A program made the position numbers and the translations under genes. DNA of 64,000 bases from Sphingomonas citri (GTDB lineage Bacteria; Pseudomonadota; Alphaproteobacteria; Sphingomonadales; Sphingomonadaceae): NCBI RefSeq assembly GCF_019429485.1, contig NZ_JAHXZN010000002.1, positions 1-64,000 of the forward strand, read 5' to 3'. Below the pieces are notes generated by a model. The model saw only the letters and a list, made by a program, of their open reading frames with translations, was not told the origin of the DNA and ran no database searches. Shown in pieces: positions 1 to 9,695 of the stretch (its first letter is position 1; each line of letters starts with the position of its first letter).

Positions 1-460
1 GCCCGACCGACAGCGCGATCGCGGGGATGTTGACCGTCGCGGCCGCCATCAGCGCGGCCGGCGTGGTCTTGTCGCAGCCGATCGTCAGCACCACGCCGTC
101 GAGCGGGTAGCCGTACAGCACCTCGACCAGCCCCAGATAGGCCAGGTTGCGGTCGAGCCCCGCGGTCGGGCGCTTGCCCGTCTCCTGGATCGGATGCACC
201 GGGAACTCCAGCACGATCCCGCCCGCCTCGCGCACGCCCTCGCGCACCCGCTCCGCCAGCACCAGATGGTGGCGGTTGCACGGAGACAGGTCGCTGCCGG
301 TCTGCGCGATGCCGATGATCGGCTTGCCCGAGCGCAGCTCGTCGAGGCTGAGGCCGAAGTTGAGGTAGCGCTCCAGATACAGCGCCGTCATGTCGATGTT
401 CGCAGGATTGTCGAACCACGCCCGGCTGCGCAGCGCCGGCGGTGTAGTGCTCTCAGTCAT
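1..460 (-). CDS. xylD: D-xylonate dehydratase, IlvD/Edd family (5' part only)
   Basis: The gene runs off the left edge, so only about 153 N-terminal residues are visible. They include [44 protein letters not shown] and GCDKTTPA, which are hallmarks of the sugar-acid branch of the IlvD/Edd dehydratases (a [Fe-S] enzyme family). They resemble Caulobacter XylD more than the amino-acid enzyme IlvD. XylD removes water from D-xylonate to give 2-keto-3-deoxy-xylonate. ATG at 460 follows a GGAG box about 8 bases upstream; an in-frame ATG at 484 is possible. The gene is co-oriented with, and 57 bp after, the GDSL esterase, and it complements xylX-xylB-xylC at 9.7-12.4 kb. L-arabonate dehydratase is the closest alternative. 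Confidence 0.88.
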   Translation of the reverse strand, partial: MTESTTPPALRSRAWFDNPANIDMTALYLERYLNFGLSLDELRSGKPIIGIAQTGSDLSPCNRHHLVLAERVREGVREAGGIVLEFPVHPIQETGKRPTAGLDRNLAYLGLVEVLYGYPLDGVVLTIGCDKTTPAALMAAATVNIPAIALSVG

Positions 461-517
461 CGCTCGCTCCGGGTCAGCGTTCATTAAGTCAGACAAATAT
501 CATCATCGATCGCGTCG

Positions 518-1771
518 TCAACGCCGTAGCGACGCGAGCGGGATCGACTGGCCGATCAGTCGATAGCCGGCAGCGTTGGGGTGCAGCCCATCGCCGCTGT
601 CGTAGCGTGTCGCGAGATAGGTCGGCCGCGCTGGGTCGCGGAGCAGCTTGTCGAGGTCGATCACGCCGTCGACATGGCCGGGCACGCGCAGCCACGCGTT
701 GATCGCCTGGCGGTCCGCCTCCGACTCGGCGCCGGGATGGTAATAAGCGCTCCCAGCGAACGGCAGGATCGTGGCGGCATGCACCATGATGCCGTGCGCG
801 TGCGCGCGCGCGACGATCTGCGCGAAGGCGCCGGTGACTCCCTCCACTAGCGCGCGATGCTGGTCCGGGCTGGCCGGGGCATCACGGGTGAGCACGCCAA
901 TGTCGTTGACGCCCTCGAACAGGATGAGATGGCGCACCCCCGCCTGCCCGAACACGTCACGATCGAGCCGCGCCAGCGCGCTCGGGCCAACACCGTCGAG
1001 CAGCACGCGATTGCCACCGATCCCGGCGTTGAGCACCGCGGCCCGTCCGCCGAGCCGGCGCGCGAGCACGTCGGTCCAGCGGGTGTAGCTGTTGGACTTG
1101 ACGCCATAGCCGTCGGTGATCGAGTCACCGAGGGCGACCACGCCGCCCGGCGCGGCGCAGCGCTCCACCTCAACGCCGGCGAGCAGGTACCAGCGGTCGA
1201 CGGCACGCGCGCCGGGCAGCTCGACCGCCGCTGCTCGGTCGCCGTGCGTGAGATAAGAGGTCGCACGACTGCCGGGGTGCGCGGTCTGGCCATCGGGCTC
1301 GACCGGCAGGTGGAGCGAGACGGCGAGATCATCGAACGCTTGCAGCGGCATGTCGACCGCGTCGCTGACCCATTCCGCACCGGCGGGGACGGTCACCGCG
1401 GCGCGACCGGCGAAGCGAAGCGGACGCACGCTCGCCGGGCGCAGCGCTCCTCCCACGGGCGCGGCAGCGAGCGCCACCGTCGCGGCGTCGATAGCCAGTG
1501 GCGCACGGCCGAAGGCATTGGAGAAGCGCACGCGAACGCGCTGCCCGGCGAGGCTCGGGCGGACGATCTGACGCAGCGTGGCGTCGCGCAGCGCACCCGG
1601 CTCGAGCTGGGCGTCCGTCGCGGGCGACAGCTGCGACGACGACCAGGCCGCCTGCCAGGTGCACGCGCGTGGCGCCGCGACGGCGGGCGCGGCCGCCAGC
1701 AGTGCGACGGTCAGCGCGAGCGCGGCGGCACGCTGCGGCGGGCACAGGTGGCGACGATCGGCGACCGGCAA
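518..1771 (-). CDS. Exported SGNH/GDSL-family esterase
   Basis: The protein carries block I (GDSITDGYG), a GGNR block, the GVND block and the C-terminal DGLHPN block holding the catalytic Asp-His. It is therefore a complete SGNH hydrolase of roughly 417 residues. An N-terminal signal peptide (R-R-H, then a run of Ala/Leu ending AVAA) places it in the periplasm or outside. Within a glucuronoxylan locus it probably deacetylates or de-esterifies xylan oligomers; this is inference. The start is unsettled. A strong GGAGGGGAGAGG box sits just before TTG at 1771, whereas ATG at 1789 and ATG at 1831 have no ribosome site, and the latter abuts the operator at 1834-1847. Confidence 0.85.
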   Translation of the reverse strand: MPVADRRHLCPPQRAAALALTVALLAAAPAVAAPRACTWQAAWSSSQLSPATDAQLEPGALRDATLRQIVRPSLAGQRVRVRFSNAFGRAPLAIDAATVALAAAPVGGALRPASVRPLRFAGRAAVTVPAGAEWVSDAVDMPLQAFDDLAVSLHLPVEPDGQTAHPGSRATSYLTHGDRAAAVELPGARAVDRWYLLAGVEVERCAAPGGVVALGDSITDGYGVKSNSYTRWTDVLARRLGGRAAVLNAGIGGNRVLLDGVGPSALARLDRDVFGQAGVRHLILFEGVNDIGVLTRDAPASPDQHRALVEGVTGAFAQIVARAHAHGIMVHAATILPFAGSAYYHPGAESEADRQAINAWLRVPGHVDGVIDLDKLLRDPARPTYLATRYDSGDGLHPNAAGYRLIGQSIPLASLRR

Positions 1772-1833
1772 TGGCCCTCTCCCCTCCATGTTGTTGGCTT
1801 CCAGCACGATGAAAGCACCTGAGATCGCCATAT

Positions 1834-1847
1834 TGTTAGCGCTATCA
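1834..1847. promoter_or_regulatory. Putative LacI-family operator in front of the GDSL esterase gene
   Basis: The 14-mer TGTTAGCGCTATCA is palindromic except for one position and has the central CG step typical of LacI/GalR operators. It lies 60 bases before the chosen esterase start, downstream of the transporter gene, so the esterase may have its own promoter. Nearly the same palindrome occurs at 4661-4674 and 12469-12482. Confidence 0.6.
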
Positions 1848-1937
1848 CCGTAGGTTGCGATAGCGGAGCCGTCAAGTAAGTTGCCGCTCGCTGACGTGAA
1901 GGTCGAGGAGTCGCCGGGTGCCGGGCCGCCGCCTCCC

Positions 1938-3254
1938 TCACCCGGGCAGGGTCACCGCGCGATAGCGCGGGTTGAGCCAGTGGAAGACGAGCAGTGCCAC
2001 CAGATAGGCGACGCCGCACGCGACGAAGAACGGCCCGTAGCTGCCGACCGTGTCGAGCAGCACGCCGAGCGACTTGGACGCGATGAAACCGCCGACTGCG
2101 CCGGCGAAACCCCCGAGACCGATCAGCGTGCCCTGGGCGTAGCGCGGGAACAGGTCGCCGGGCAGCGCGAACAGGTTGGTCGAGAAGCCCTGGTGCGCCG
2201 CGCAGGCCAACCCGATCGCGAGCACCGCCCACCAGATGCTGCTCGCGTCCGCGGCGAACATCACTGGTAGTGCGAACAGCGCGCAGGCGAACATCGCGCG
2301 CTTGCGCGCGCGCCCGGTCTCTACCCCGCGGCGCAGCAGGTGCGACGAATACCAGCCGCCCGCGATGGCCCCGAAATCGGCGAGAATGTAGATCGCCACC
2401 AATGGCGGACCGAAGCTCTTCAGATCATAGCCATATTGCTTGTTGAAGAAATCGGGCAGCCAGAACAGGAAGGTCCACCAGACAGGATCGATCAGGAAGC
2501 GGCCCGCCATATAGGCCCAGGCCTCGCGGCGACGTAGGACGGTGAGGAAGCCGGCGCGGCCGCTATCCACCGCTGGCTCGGCCTCGATCCAGCCGCGCTC
2601 CTCGGCGGAGAGCCGCGGGTGCTCGCCGGGTTTGTGGTAGAAGCGCCACCAGGCGAACAGCCAGACGAGGTTGAACAGGCCAGTGACGAGGAACGCCCAG
2701 CGCCAGTCGAGTGCCAGCCCGGCGATCAGGAAGCCGACGAGCAGCGGCGTCACGATCGCGCCCACGTTCGCCCCGGCATTGAAGATGCCGATCGCGAGCG
2801 CGCGCTCCTTCTTCGGGAACCACTGCGACGCCGCGGCGAGCGCCGAGGGGTAGGTGCCCGCCTCGCCGAAGGCGAGCGGGATTCGCGCGATGACGAAGCC
2901 GGTGGTTGAAGTGACGAGCGTCTGCGCGAAATGGCCGACCGTCCAGCTGCCCATCGCGAGCAGATAGCCCAGCTTGGGGCCGAGCCGATCGATCAGCCAG
3001 CCGAACAGCAGGAAGCCGATGCCGTAGAATACCTGAAAATAACCGGTGACGTCGCCGTAGCCGGTGTTGGTCCAGCCGTAGAGCGCGGTCAGCTGCGGCT
3101 TGAGCACGCCGAGCACCAGCCGGTCGATGTACGACAGCACCACCGCGGCGAACAGCAGGGCGCAGATCAGCCAGCGCACGCGCCCGCGCGGCCGTGCCAC
3201 GGCATGCGCCGCGGTCTCGGGCGCCTCCTTGGCGGCCTCGGTGAAGTCGCTCAT
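1938..3254 (-). CDS. MFS hexuronate-type (anion:cation symporter) transporter
   Basis: This 438-residue protein has about 12 hydrophobic segments. After the first helix it has SYIDRLVLGVLKPQL, then the loop GWLIDRLGPKLGY, which is the MFS motif between TM2 and TM3. FGEAGTYPSALAAASQWFPKKERA is the signature stretch of ExuT/GudP-type symporters for sugar acids. It probably imports glucuronate or other hexuronates, or short aldouronic acids, across the inner membrane. It starts 48 bp after manD on the same strand, suggesting one operon, and is followed by the GDSL esterase. The exact substrate cannot be read from the sequence. Confidence 0.85.
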   Translation of the reverse strand: MSDFTEAAKEAPETAAHAVARPRGRVRWLICALLFAAVVLSYIDRLVLGVLKPQLTALYGWTNTGYGDVTGYFQVFYGIGFLLFGWLIDRLGPKLGYLLAMGSWTVGHFAQTLVTSTTGFVIARIPLAFGEAGTYPSALAAASQWFPKKERALAIGIFNAGANVGAIVTPLLVGFLIAGLALDWRWAFLVTGLFNLVWLFAWWRFYHKPGEHPRLSAEERGWIEAEPAVDSGRAGFLTVLRRREAWAYMAGRFLIDPVWWTFLFWLPDFFNKQYGYDLKSFGPPLVAIYILADFGAIAGGWYSSHLLRRGVETGRARKRAMFACALFALPVMFAADASSIWWAVLAIGLACAAHQGFSTNLFALPGDLFPRYAQGTLIGLGGFAGAVGGFIASKSLGVLLDTVGSYGPFFVACGVAYLVALLVFHWLNPRYRAVTLPG

Positions 3255-3302
3255 CTCAGGCCGATCCTCTCATCGCGGCGCCGGCGCATCGTTCCGCGCC
3301 TC

Positions 3303-4514
3303 TCACCAGCTCCACAAAGTGCCGTCTTCCAACCGGTTCACCGGCAGATAGGCACGCTTGTAGTCGTAGCCTGCCGCCAGTTCCTCGTCGATGTCGACGC
3401 CCAGCCCCGGCGCGTTGCCGGGGTGCATGCGGCCGTCCTCGAAGCGATAGGCGTGCGGGAACACCGCATCGGTCTCGGCGGTGTGCGGCATATGCTCCTG
3501 CACGCCGAAGTTCGGCACCGAGAGGCCGAAATGCAGCGCCGCCGCCATCGTCACCGGCGAGAGGTCGGTCGCGCCGTGGCAGCCGGTGCGCACCTGGTAG
3601 AGGTCGGCCAGCGCGGCGATGCGGCGCAGGTGCGTGATGCCGCCGGCGTGGACGACGGTGGCGCGGACATAATCGATCAGTTGCTGCTCGATCAGCGTCT
3701 TGCAGTCCCAGATCGAGTTGAACACCTCGCCCACCGCGATCGGCGTGGTGGTGTGCTGGCGGATCAGGCGAAAGCCTTCCTGCTGCTCCGCCGGGGTCGG
3801 ATCCTCGATCCAGAACGGGCGATAGGGCTCGAGGTCGCGCCCCAGGCGCCCCGCCTCGATCGGGGTGAGCCGGTGGTGAACGTCGTGGAGCAGGTGGATG
3901 TCGGGGCCGAGCGCCTCGCGCGCCGCGGCGAACAACTCGGGCACGACGCGAAGGTACTTCTCGGTCGACCATATCGCCTCGCTTGGCAGCGCGGCGTCGG
4001 CGGGCTCGTAGCGCTGCCCCGGCTTGGCGACGCCGTAGGTCGAGGCGAGGCCGGGCACGCCGCATTGCAGCCGGATCGCGCGATACCCTTCGTCACGGTG
4101 CGCCAGCGCGGTCGCGATCGTATCCTCGATCGTCGTGCCATTGGCGTGGCAGTAGACCAGACAAGCCTCGCGGCTGGCGCCGCCGAGAAGCTGATAGAGC
4201 GGCAGGCCGGCGAGCTTGCCTTTGATGTCCCACAGCGCGACGTCGACCGCGGCGATCGCGCTCATCGTCACCGGTCCGCGGCGCCAATAGGCGCCCTTGT
4301 AGAGATACTGCCAGATGTCCTCGATCCGGTGCGCGTCGCGCCCAATCAGACAAGGGACGACATGGTCGGCAAGGTAGCTCGCCACCGCCAGCTCGCGGCC
4401 GTTGAGCGTGGCGTCGCCGATGCCGGTGGTGCCTTCGTCGCAGTGGAGTTTGAGCGTGACGAAATTTCGTCCAGGCGAGGTGATGATGACGCGTGCGTCG
4501 GTGATGATGGGCAT
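3303..4514 (-). CDS. manD: D-mannonate dehydratase, enolase superfamily (ManD type)
   Basis: The 403-residue protein matches the length of ManD enzymes of Novosphingobium and Caulobacter. Visible signatures are the [20 protein letters not shown]-terminus, [12 protein letters not shown], the YCHANG stretch, and the metal-binding acids in [20 protein letters not shown] and AVGEVF. It converts D-mannonate to 2-keto-3-deoxygluconate, the step that follows glucuronate isomerase and fructuronate reductase. ATG at 4514 follows a purine-rich GAGAGAG box; an upstream ATG (4559) gives 15 residues unlike the family. It is divergent from the alpha-glucuronidase gene, with an operator palindrome between them. 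RspA-like proteins of low activity share this fold, but the locus supports a catabolic role. Confidence 0.9.
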   Translation of the reverse strand: MPIITDARVIITSPGRNFVTLKLHCDEGTTGIGDATLNGRELAVASYLADHVVPCLIGRDAHRIEDIWQYLYKGAYWRRGPVTMSAIAAVDVALWDIKGKLAGLPLYQLLGGASREACLVYCHANGTTIEDTIATALAHRDEGYRAIRLQCGVPGLASTYGVAKPGQRYEPADAALPSEAIWSTEKYLRVVPELFAAAREALGPDIHLLHDVHHRLTPIEAGRLGRDLEPYRPFWIEDPTPAEQQEGFRLIRQHTTTPIAVGEVFNSIWDCKTLIEQQLIDYVRATVVHAGGITHLRRIAALADLYQVRTGCHGATDLSPVTMAAALHFGLSVPNFGVQEHMPHTAETDAVFPHAYRFEDGRMHPGNAPGLGVDIDEELAAGYDYKRAYLPVNRLEDGTLWSW

Positions 4515-4660
4515 GGCGCTCTCTCTCAGGCGATCGCGGCGGAGAGCGGGACGCGACACGTCACGCTCGTCCCTCGATATAGGACATCAACCTCGATCAC
4601 GCGCATCCCCCTCCGTCCGGTTTCCGCCATCGTCTGATCGCAACGGCTTGCCAAGCTAGC

Positions 4661-4674
4661 TGGTAGCGATAACA
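4661..4674. promoter_or_regulatory. Putative LacI-family operator between manD and the GH67 gene
   Basis: TGGTAGCGATAACA is a 14-mer imperfect palindrome related to the sites at 1834 and 12469. It lies in the divergent region between manD and aguA and overlaps the first possible ATG of the GH67 frame. That argues for the downstream start at 4722 and for repression of both directions. Confidence 0.55.
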
Positions 4675-4721
4675 TGACTGACGGATCGCGGCTGGTCAAT
4701 GCTGCGGCGATGGAGAGGCAA

Positions 4722-6815
4722 ATGGCAGCACGCAGAAACATGTTACGGGCGGCCACGATGGCGCTGCTGCTCGCCGGCACGGCGCCGGCGCGGGCGGAGG
4801 ACGGCTACCGCCTGTGGCTGCGCGCCGACGTGCCCGCTGGACCGATCCCGCGCGTGACGCTGCGCGGCGACGGCGCGACGCTGCGCCTCGCCGCCGCGGA
4901 GCTGTCGCACGCTCTACCCGCCGCGATCGGCGGCGTGACGCTCGCGCTCGCGAGCGATCCGCAGGTGACGGCGTTGCGCCTGCCGACCGCGACACTGGGC
5001 GACGAGGGCTATCTCGTCCGCCGCGTGCGGCTGGGCCAGCGCGACACGCTGCTGATCACCGGCAACGGCGAGCGCGGGCTGCTCTACGGCAGCTTCGCGC
5101 TGCTGCGCCATCTCGCCACGGGGGGCAGCGCCGCGACGGTGGCGCTCGCTTCCGCACCGCGGGTCAAGCTGCGCGTGCTCAACCACTGGGACAATCTCGA
5201 TGGCAGCGTGGAGCGCGGCTACGCCGGCCAGTCGCTGTGGGACTGGTGGACGCTGCCCGACTTCAAGGACCCGCGCTACACCGATTACGCGCGCGCCAAC
5301 GCCTCGATCGGGATCAATGGCACCGTCCTCAACAACGTCAACGCCAAGGCGGACAGTCTGACGCCGCGCTATATCGCGAAGGCCGCCGCGCTCGCGGACG
5401 TGTTCCGCCCGTGGGGGATCAAGGTCTACCTGTCGGCGCGCTTCTCCGCGCCGATCGAGCTGGGCGGGCTCAAGACCGCCGACCCGCGCGACCCCGCGGT
5501 CGCGGCATGGTGGAAGGCCAAGGCCGACGAGATCTACCGCGCCATCCCCGATTTCGGCGGCTTCCTGGTCAAGGCCAACAGCGAGGGACAGCCCGGCCCG
5601 CGCGACTATGGCGCGAGCCATGCGGACGGCGCCAACATGCTCGCCGCGGCGGTGCGCCCGCACGGCGGCATCGTGATGTGGCGCGCCTTCGTCTACGCCG
5701 ACACCGATCCCGAAGACCGCGCCAAACAGGCGTACAGCGAGTTTAAGCCGCTCGACGGGAAATTCGCCGACAACGTGCTGGTGCAGGTGAAGAACGGCGC
5801 GATCGACTTCCAGCCGCGCGAGCCGTTCCACCCCCTGTTCGGCGCGATGCCCAAGACTCCGCTGCTGATCGAGTTCCAGATCACCAAGGAGTATCTCGGC
5901 TTCGCCACCCACCTGGCCTATCTCGGCCCGCTCTTCACCGAGACGCTCGACGCGCGCACCGGGCGCGGCGCCGAGACCGTCGCCGACGTGGTCGACGGCA
6001 TCGCCGAGCAGCACGCGCTGAGCGGCATGGCCGGAGTGGCCAATATCGGGCGCGATCGCGACTGGTCGGGCTCGACCTTCAACCAGGCCAATTGGTACGC
6101 TTTCGGCCGGCTCGCCTGGGATCCAACGCTCGACGCCGCCGCGCTCGCGCGCGAGTGGGCGCGGCAGACGTTCGGGACGGATCCGCGCGTGGTCGAGCCC
6201 GTCGTCGGCATGATGATGGCGTCGCGCGAGGCGGTGGTGGACTATACCGGCGCGCTCGGGCTCGCGCACGTGATGGCGACCGGGCACCATTACGGCCCGG
6301 GCCCCTGGGTCAGCGACCTCAAGCGTCCCGAGTGGAACCCGGTCTATTATCATCGCGCCGACAAGCAGGGGATCGGCTTCGACCGCACGCGCTCGGGCAG
6401 CGACGCGGTGGCGCAATATGCCCCCGACGTGGCGAAGCGGCTCGCCGATCCCGCCGCCACGCCCGAGCGCGAGCTGCTGTGGTTCCACCATGTCGCGTGG
6501 GACCGGCGGATGTCCTCGGGCAAGACGCTATGGGACGAGCTGGTCGCGCACTATGACCGCGGCGTCGCCGCCGTCGGCACGATGCGCGCCACCTGGGAGC
6601 GGTTGCGCCCGCTGGTCGACGCGGAGCGCTGGGGCAAGACCGCGACCTATCTCGCGGTGCAGGAGCGCGAGTCGCGCTGGTGGCGCGACGCGAGCTTGGC
6701 CTATTGGATGTCAGTCAACGGCCGCGCGCTGCCCGCCGGCGCGACGCCGCCCGAGCACGACCTCGCCTGGTACAAGGCACAGCAATTCCCGTACGCCCCC
6801 GGTCACCCGGAATGA
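4722..6815 (+). CDS. aguA: Alpha-glucuronidase, glycoside hydrolase family 67
   Basis: The protein has about 697 residues, the usual size for GH67. It begins with a signal peptide (ARRN, then a hydrophobic stretch ending APARA), so it is probably periplasmic. GH67 signatures are RVLNHWDNLDGSVERGYAG, LWDWW, GINGTVLNNVN, KVYLSARFSAPIELGG, the NSEGQPGP block with a catalytic Glu, NGAIDFQPREPF and LIEFQITKEYLG. The enzyme removes 4-O-methyl-glucuronic acid from the non-reducing end of aldouronic acids. ATG at 4722 has GGAG six bases upstream; the ATG at 4674 lies inside the operator. Its products would feed the neighbouring transporter, ManD and the xylose pathway. Confidence 0.95.
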   Translation: MAARRNMLRAATMALLLAGTAPARAEDGYRLWLRADVPAGPIPRVTLRGDGATLRLAAAELSHALPAAIGGVTLALASDPQVTALRLPTATLGDEGYLVRRVRLGQRDTLLITGNGERGLLYGSFALLRHLATGGSAATVALASAPRVKLRVLNHWDNLDGSVERGYAGQSLWDWWTLPDFKDPRYTDYARANASIGINGTVLNNVNAKADSLTPRYIAKAAALADVFRPWGIKVYLSARFSAPIELGGLKTADPRDPAVAAWWKAKADEIYRAIPDFGGFLVKANSEGQPGPRDYGASHADGANMLAAAVRPHGGIVMWRAFVYADTDPEDRAKQAYSEFKPLDGKFADNVLVQVKNGAIDFQPREPFHPLFGAMPKTPLLIEFQITKEYLGFATHLAYLGPLFTETLDARTGRGAETVADVVDGIAEQHALSGMAGVANIGRDRDWSGSTFNQANWYAFGRLAWDPTLDAAALAREWARQTFGTDPRVVEPVVGMMMASREAVVDYTGALGLAHVMATGHHYGPGPWVSDLKRPEWNPVYYHRADKQGIGFDRTRSGSDAVAQYAPDVAKRLADPAATPERELLWFHHVAWDRRMSSGKTLWDELVAHYDRGVAAVGTMRATWERLRPLVDAERWGKTATYLAVQERESRWWRDASLAYWMSVNGRALPAGATPPEHDLAWYKAQQFPYAPGHPE

Positions 6816-6870
6816 CGCCCCTTGCGGCGGTCGCGTTCGCCGCCGTAACGTCGCTCGCGAAAGGATTTTC

Positions 6871-7965
6871 ATGAAGGAAAGCCGCGGCTCGCGACGTCAG
6901 CGCAACGCCCCCACGATCAGCGACGTCGCGCGCCACGCGGGCGTGTCGCCGATGACGGTGAGCCGGGTAATCAACGCCGAGAGCAATGTGCGGGCCGAGA
7001 CGCGCCGCCGCGTGCAGGAGGCGATCGCCACGCTCCATTATGCGCCCTCCGCCGCGGCGCGGACGCTGGCGGGCGGCGAGGAATTCCGCCTCGGCGTGCT
7101 CCACACCAACAGCAGCTTGTTCTATTTCAGCGAGTTCCTCGTCGGCTGCCTCGACCAGGGCAGCCGCCAGAATTGCACGATGGTGATCGAGAAGTGCGAG
7201 GAAGGTACTGAACTCGCGGCAATCGAGCACCTGCTGCGCGGGCGTGTCGACGGCGTGCTGCTGCCGCCCCCGCTCGGCGACTCCGCCACCGCCTTGGAAG
7301 CGCTGCGCGCGCGCGACGTGCCGGTGGTGGCGGTCTCGACCGGGCGCGCGCCCGAGTGGGCGCTGTCGGTGAGCATCGACGATCGCAAGGCGGCCTATGA
7401 GATGACGCGCCACCTCGGCGCGCTCGGCCACCGCCGCATCGGCTTCATCACCGGCGCGGCCAATCAGACCGCGAGCGCCGAGCGGCTCGCCGGCTACCGC
7501 GACGCGCTCGCCGACATGGCGCTGGCGGCGGACGAGGAACTGGTGGCGGAGGGCTGGTTCACCTACCGCTCCGGGCTCGACGCCGCCGAACAGTTGCTCG
7601 AGCTCGCCGAGGCGCCGAGCGCGGTGTTCGCGGCCAACGACGACATGGCCGCGGCCACGGTCGCGATCGCGCATCGCCGCGGGCTCGACGTGCCGGGGGA
7701 TCTCACCGTCGTGGGGTTCGACGACTCGGCGCTGGCGACGACGATCTGGCCCGAGCTGACGACGATCCGCCAGCCGGTCAGCGCGATGGCGCGCACCGCG
7801 GTGGACCTGCTCGCGCGCGAGATCCGCGCGCGCAAGACGAGCGACGCCGGGCTCGACCACCCGCACCTGCTGGCAGACTATCAGCTGGTCCGCCGTCAGT
7901 CCGACGCGGCGCCACGCCGTCGCCCCAATGCGGCGCCGCGGCGTGTTCAGGCGGGGGCGGTTTAG
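6871..7965 (+). CDS. LacI-family transcriptional regulator of the xylan/xylose locus
   Basis: The 364-residue protein begins with the classic LacI helix-turn-helix (TISDVARHAGVSPMTVSRVIN, about residues 15-35) and the hinge helix region (SAAARTLAGG). A periplasmic-binding-protein-like sensor domain follows (RLGVLHTNSS, DGVLLPPP, HRRIGFITG, VFAANDDMAAATV, VVGFDDSA). ATG at 6871 has an AAGGA box. It sits directly downstream of aguA, 55 bp away. The three palindromes at 1834, 4661 and 12469 are of the kind LacI proteins bind, and no other DNA-binding regulator lies in this locus. It is probably a repressor released by xylose, xylonate or a uronate; the ligand is unknown. Confidence 0.92.
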   Translation: MKESRGSRRQRNAPTISDVARHAGVSPMTVSRVINAESNVRAETRRRVQEAIATLHYAPSAAARTLAGGEEFRLGVLHTNSSLFYFSEFLVGCLDQGSRQNCTMVIEKCEEGTELAAIEHLLRGRVDGVLLPPPLGDSATALEALRARDVPVVAVSTGRAPEWALSVSIDDRKAAYEMTRHLGALGHRRIGFITGAANQTASAERLAGYRDALADMALAADEELVAEGWFTYRSGLDAAEQLLELAEAPSAVFAANDDMAAATVAIAHRRGLDVPGDLTVVGFDDSALATTIWPELTTIRQPVSAMARTAVDLLAREIRARKTSDAGLDHPHLLADYQLVRRQSDAAPRRRPNAAPRRVQAGAV

Positions 7966-8005
7966 CTACCGTCGCTTCGCGCGCCTCCCTTCCGCTACCG
8001 TTCGT

Positions 8006-8111
8006 GCTGAGGAGGCGCTGAGCTCGTCGGCGTGCCGTCTCGAAGCACCCGGCGAAACGTCCGCGGCAACGCTTCGAGACGAGGCTTCGACAAGCTCAGC
8101 CTCTCCTCAGC
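8006..8111. repeat. REP-like imperfect inverted repeat
   Basis: The 19-base arm at 8006-8024 (GCTGAGGAGGCGCTGAGCT) pairs with 8093-8111 with two mismatches. The arms enclose a GC-rich, non-coding spacer containing TTCGAGACG/CGTCTCGAA. This type of intergenic palindrome is common in sphingomonads. No gene is seen between 7966 and 8240. Confidence 0.6.
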
Positions 8112-8158
8112 GCCAACGGGCAGCAGGAACGCACGGCGATTGACGAGACAGCAGCATG

Positions 8159-8195
8159 AGAGCGGCCGGCCGCCCTGAAGGCGGCCGGCCGCTCT
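8159..8195. terminator. Strong GC hairpin between convergent genes
   Basis: A perfect 16-bp stem (8159-8174 with 8180-8195) with a CTGAA loop lies between the convergent LacI and MFS genes. It lacks a T-run, so it may act as a bidirectional terminator or mRNA-end stabiliser. Confidence 0.6.
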
Positions 8196-8208
8196 CCCAC
8201 CGACCCAT

Positions 8209-8232
8209 GCCCCGCCCGCGAACGGGCGGGGC
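8209..8232. terminator. GC hairpin just after the sugar-porter gene
   Basis: A perfect 10-bp stem (GCCCCGCCCG with CGGGCGGGGC) and CGAA tetraloop lie nine bases beyond the stop of the MFS gene at 8241. No U-tract follows. It is probably an end-of-transcript hairpin. Confidence 0.5.
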
Positions 8233-8240
8233 CGCGTGTC

Positions 8241-9665
8241 TCACCCCACCATGTCCTCGAGCTCGCGCCCGCGCGTCTCGTGCACCATCGCGCGCACGAA
8301 GAAGAACGAGATCGCCGCGAAGATGGCGTAGCCGGTATAGGTCACCGCCAAGCCGGGCGAGACCGCCAGCGCCGGGAAGCTTACCGAGATCGCGGCATTG
8401 GCGATCCATTGCGCGAAGCCCGACACCGCCAGGCCCGAGCCGCGGATCTGGTTGGGGAACATCTCGCCCAGCATCACCCACATCACCGGGCCCCAGCTGG
8501 CGTTGAAGAAGATCACGTAGAGATTGGCCGCCACCAGCGCGATCACGCCGTTGTTGCCGGGCAGGCTCACCGCGCCCGCCGCGTCCGTCACCGCAGTCGA
8601 GAAGGCCCAGGCGACCACCGCCAGCGTCACCGCCATCCCGGCCGAGCCGACCAGCAGCAGCGGCTTGCGCCCGATCTTGTCGACGGTGAAGATCGTGAAC
8701 AGGCACGCGCCGATCGACAGCACGCCCGAGAGGATGTTGGTCTGCAGCGCGTAGTCCTCGGAGAAGCCGACTGCTTCCCACAGGGTCGCGCCGTAGTAGA
8801 ACACCACGTTGATGCCGACGAGCTGCTGGAACACCGCCAGCCCGATGCCCGCCCAGACGATCGGGCGGATCTTGCCCGAGCCGCGATCGATCAGGTCGGA
8901 GAGCTTGGGGCGGTGATGGTCGCCCGCGAGGCTGGCGCGGATCTCGCCGACCTTGCGATCCGCCTCGGCGCGGCCGAACAGCCGGGTGAGCACCGCGTGC
9001 GCGCGATCCTCATGCCCCTTGGCGACGAGGTAGCGCGGGCTCTCCGGAATGATCAGCAGCGCGAGCAGATAGACCAAAGCCGGGATCGCCTGGAGCCAGA
9101 ACATCCAGCGCCACGCCGCGAAGCCGAACCAGAAATTCGCGGTCGACCCGCCGGCGTAGCGCGCGAGCGCGAAATTCGCGACGAACGCGCCGGTGAGGCC
9201 GGTGATGATCATCACCTGCTGCACGCTTGACAGCCGGCCGCGCACCGCGGCGGGGGTCACCTCGGAGATATAGACGGGCGAGATCACGCTCGCCGCGCCG
9301 ACGCCCAGGCCACCGATGATGCGGGCGAAGATGAAGATCGCCGAGCTCGACGCCGCGCCGGCGAGCAGCGCGCTGAACAGGAACAGCGCCGCCGACAGCA
9401 TCATCACGCTGCGCCGCCCGATCCGATCCGCCAGGCGCCCCGCGCTGAACGCGCCGATCGACGAGCCGATCAGGATCGCGCCGACGTTGACGCCGATCCC
9501 CAGCTTGCCGAGATCGAAGGCGGCCTCCAGCCCCTTCTGCGTGCCGTTGATCACGCCCGAGTCATAGCCGAACATGAAGCCGCCGATCGTCGCCACCGCG
9601 ACGATGGCGGCGATAAAGCCCATGTTGACGCGCCCCGCGTCACCCTCACTGAAAGCCGTTGCCAT
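8241..9665 (-). CDS. Sugar porter, MFS superfamily (XylE/GalP-like)
   Basis: The protein has about 474 residues and 12 predicted helices. Sugar-porter signatures are GFMFGYDSGVINGTQ in helix 1, GRLADRIGRRSVMM, the PVYISEVTPAAVRGRL block (the PETPR-like motif), PESPRYLVAKG after helix 6, QQLVGINVVFYYG in helix 7, and DKIGRKPLL. This is the family of D-xylose:H+ and glucose symporters, so xylose import into the cytosol is the likely job. ATG at 9665 has a GGGAG box nine bases upstream; GTG at 9671 is possible. It follows xylC on the same strand after 30 bp, so it is probably the last gene of the xylX-xylB-xylC operon. Confidence 0.92.
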   Translation of the reverse strand: MATAFSEGDAGRVNMGFIAAIVAVATIGGFMFGYDSGVINGTQKGLEAAFDLGKLGIGVNVGAILIGSSIGAFSAGRLADRIGRRSVMMLSAALFLFSALLAGAASSSAIFIFARIIGGLGVGAASVISPVYISEVTPAAVRGRLSSVQQVMIITGLTGAFVANFALARYAGGSTANFWFGFAAWRWMFWLQAIPALVYLLALLIIPESPRYLVAKGHEDRAHAVLTRLFGRAEADRKVGEIRASLAGDHHRPKLSDLIDRGSGKIRPIVWAGIGLAVFQQLVGINVVFYYGATLWEAVGFSEDYALQTNILSGVLSIGACLFTIFTVDKIGRKPLLLVGSAGMAVTLAVVAWAFSTAVTDAAGAVSLPGNNGVIALVAANLYVIFFNASWGPVMWVMLGEMFPNQIRGSGLAVSGFAQWIANAAISVSFPALAVSPGLAVTYTGYAIFAAISFFFVRAMVHETRGRELEDMVG

Positions 9666-9695
9666 CCTCACCCGCTCCCACTCGTGTCTTTTAGA

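Noticed and set aside
2931..4637. Long plus-strand frame opposite the transporter and manD
   Set aside because: It is a high-GC shadow; the minus-strand frames carry clear family motifs.
8159..8232. Start of a CRISPR array because of repeated palindromes
   Set aside because: Two different hairpins, no direct repeats with regular spacers. No CRISPR array was seen anywhere in the window.
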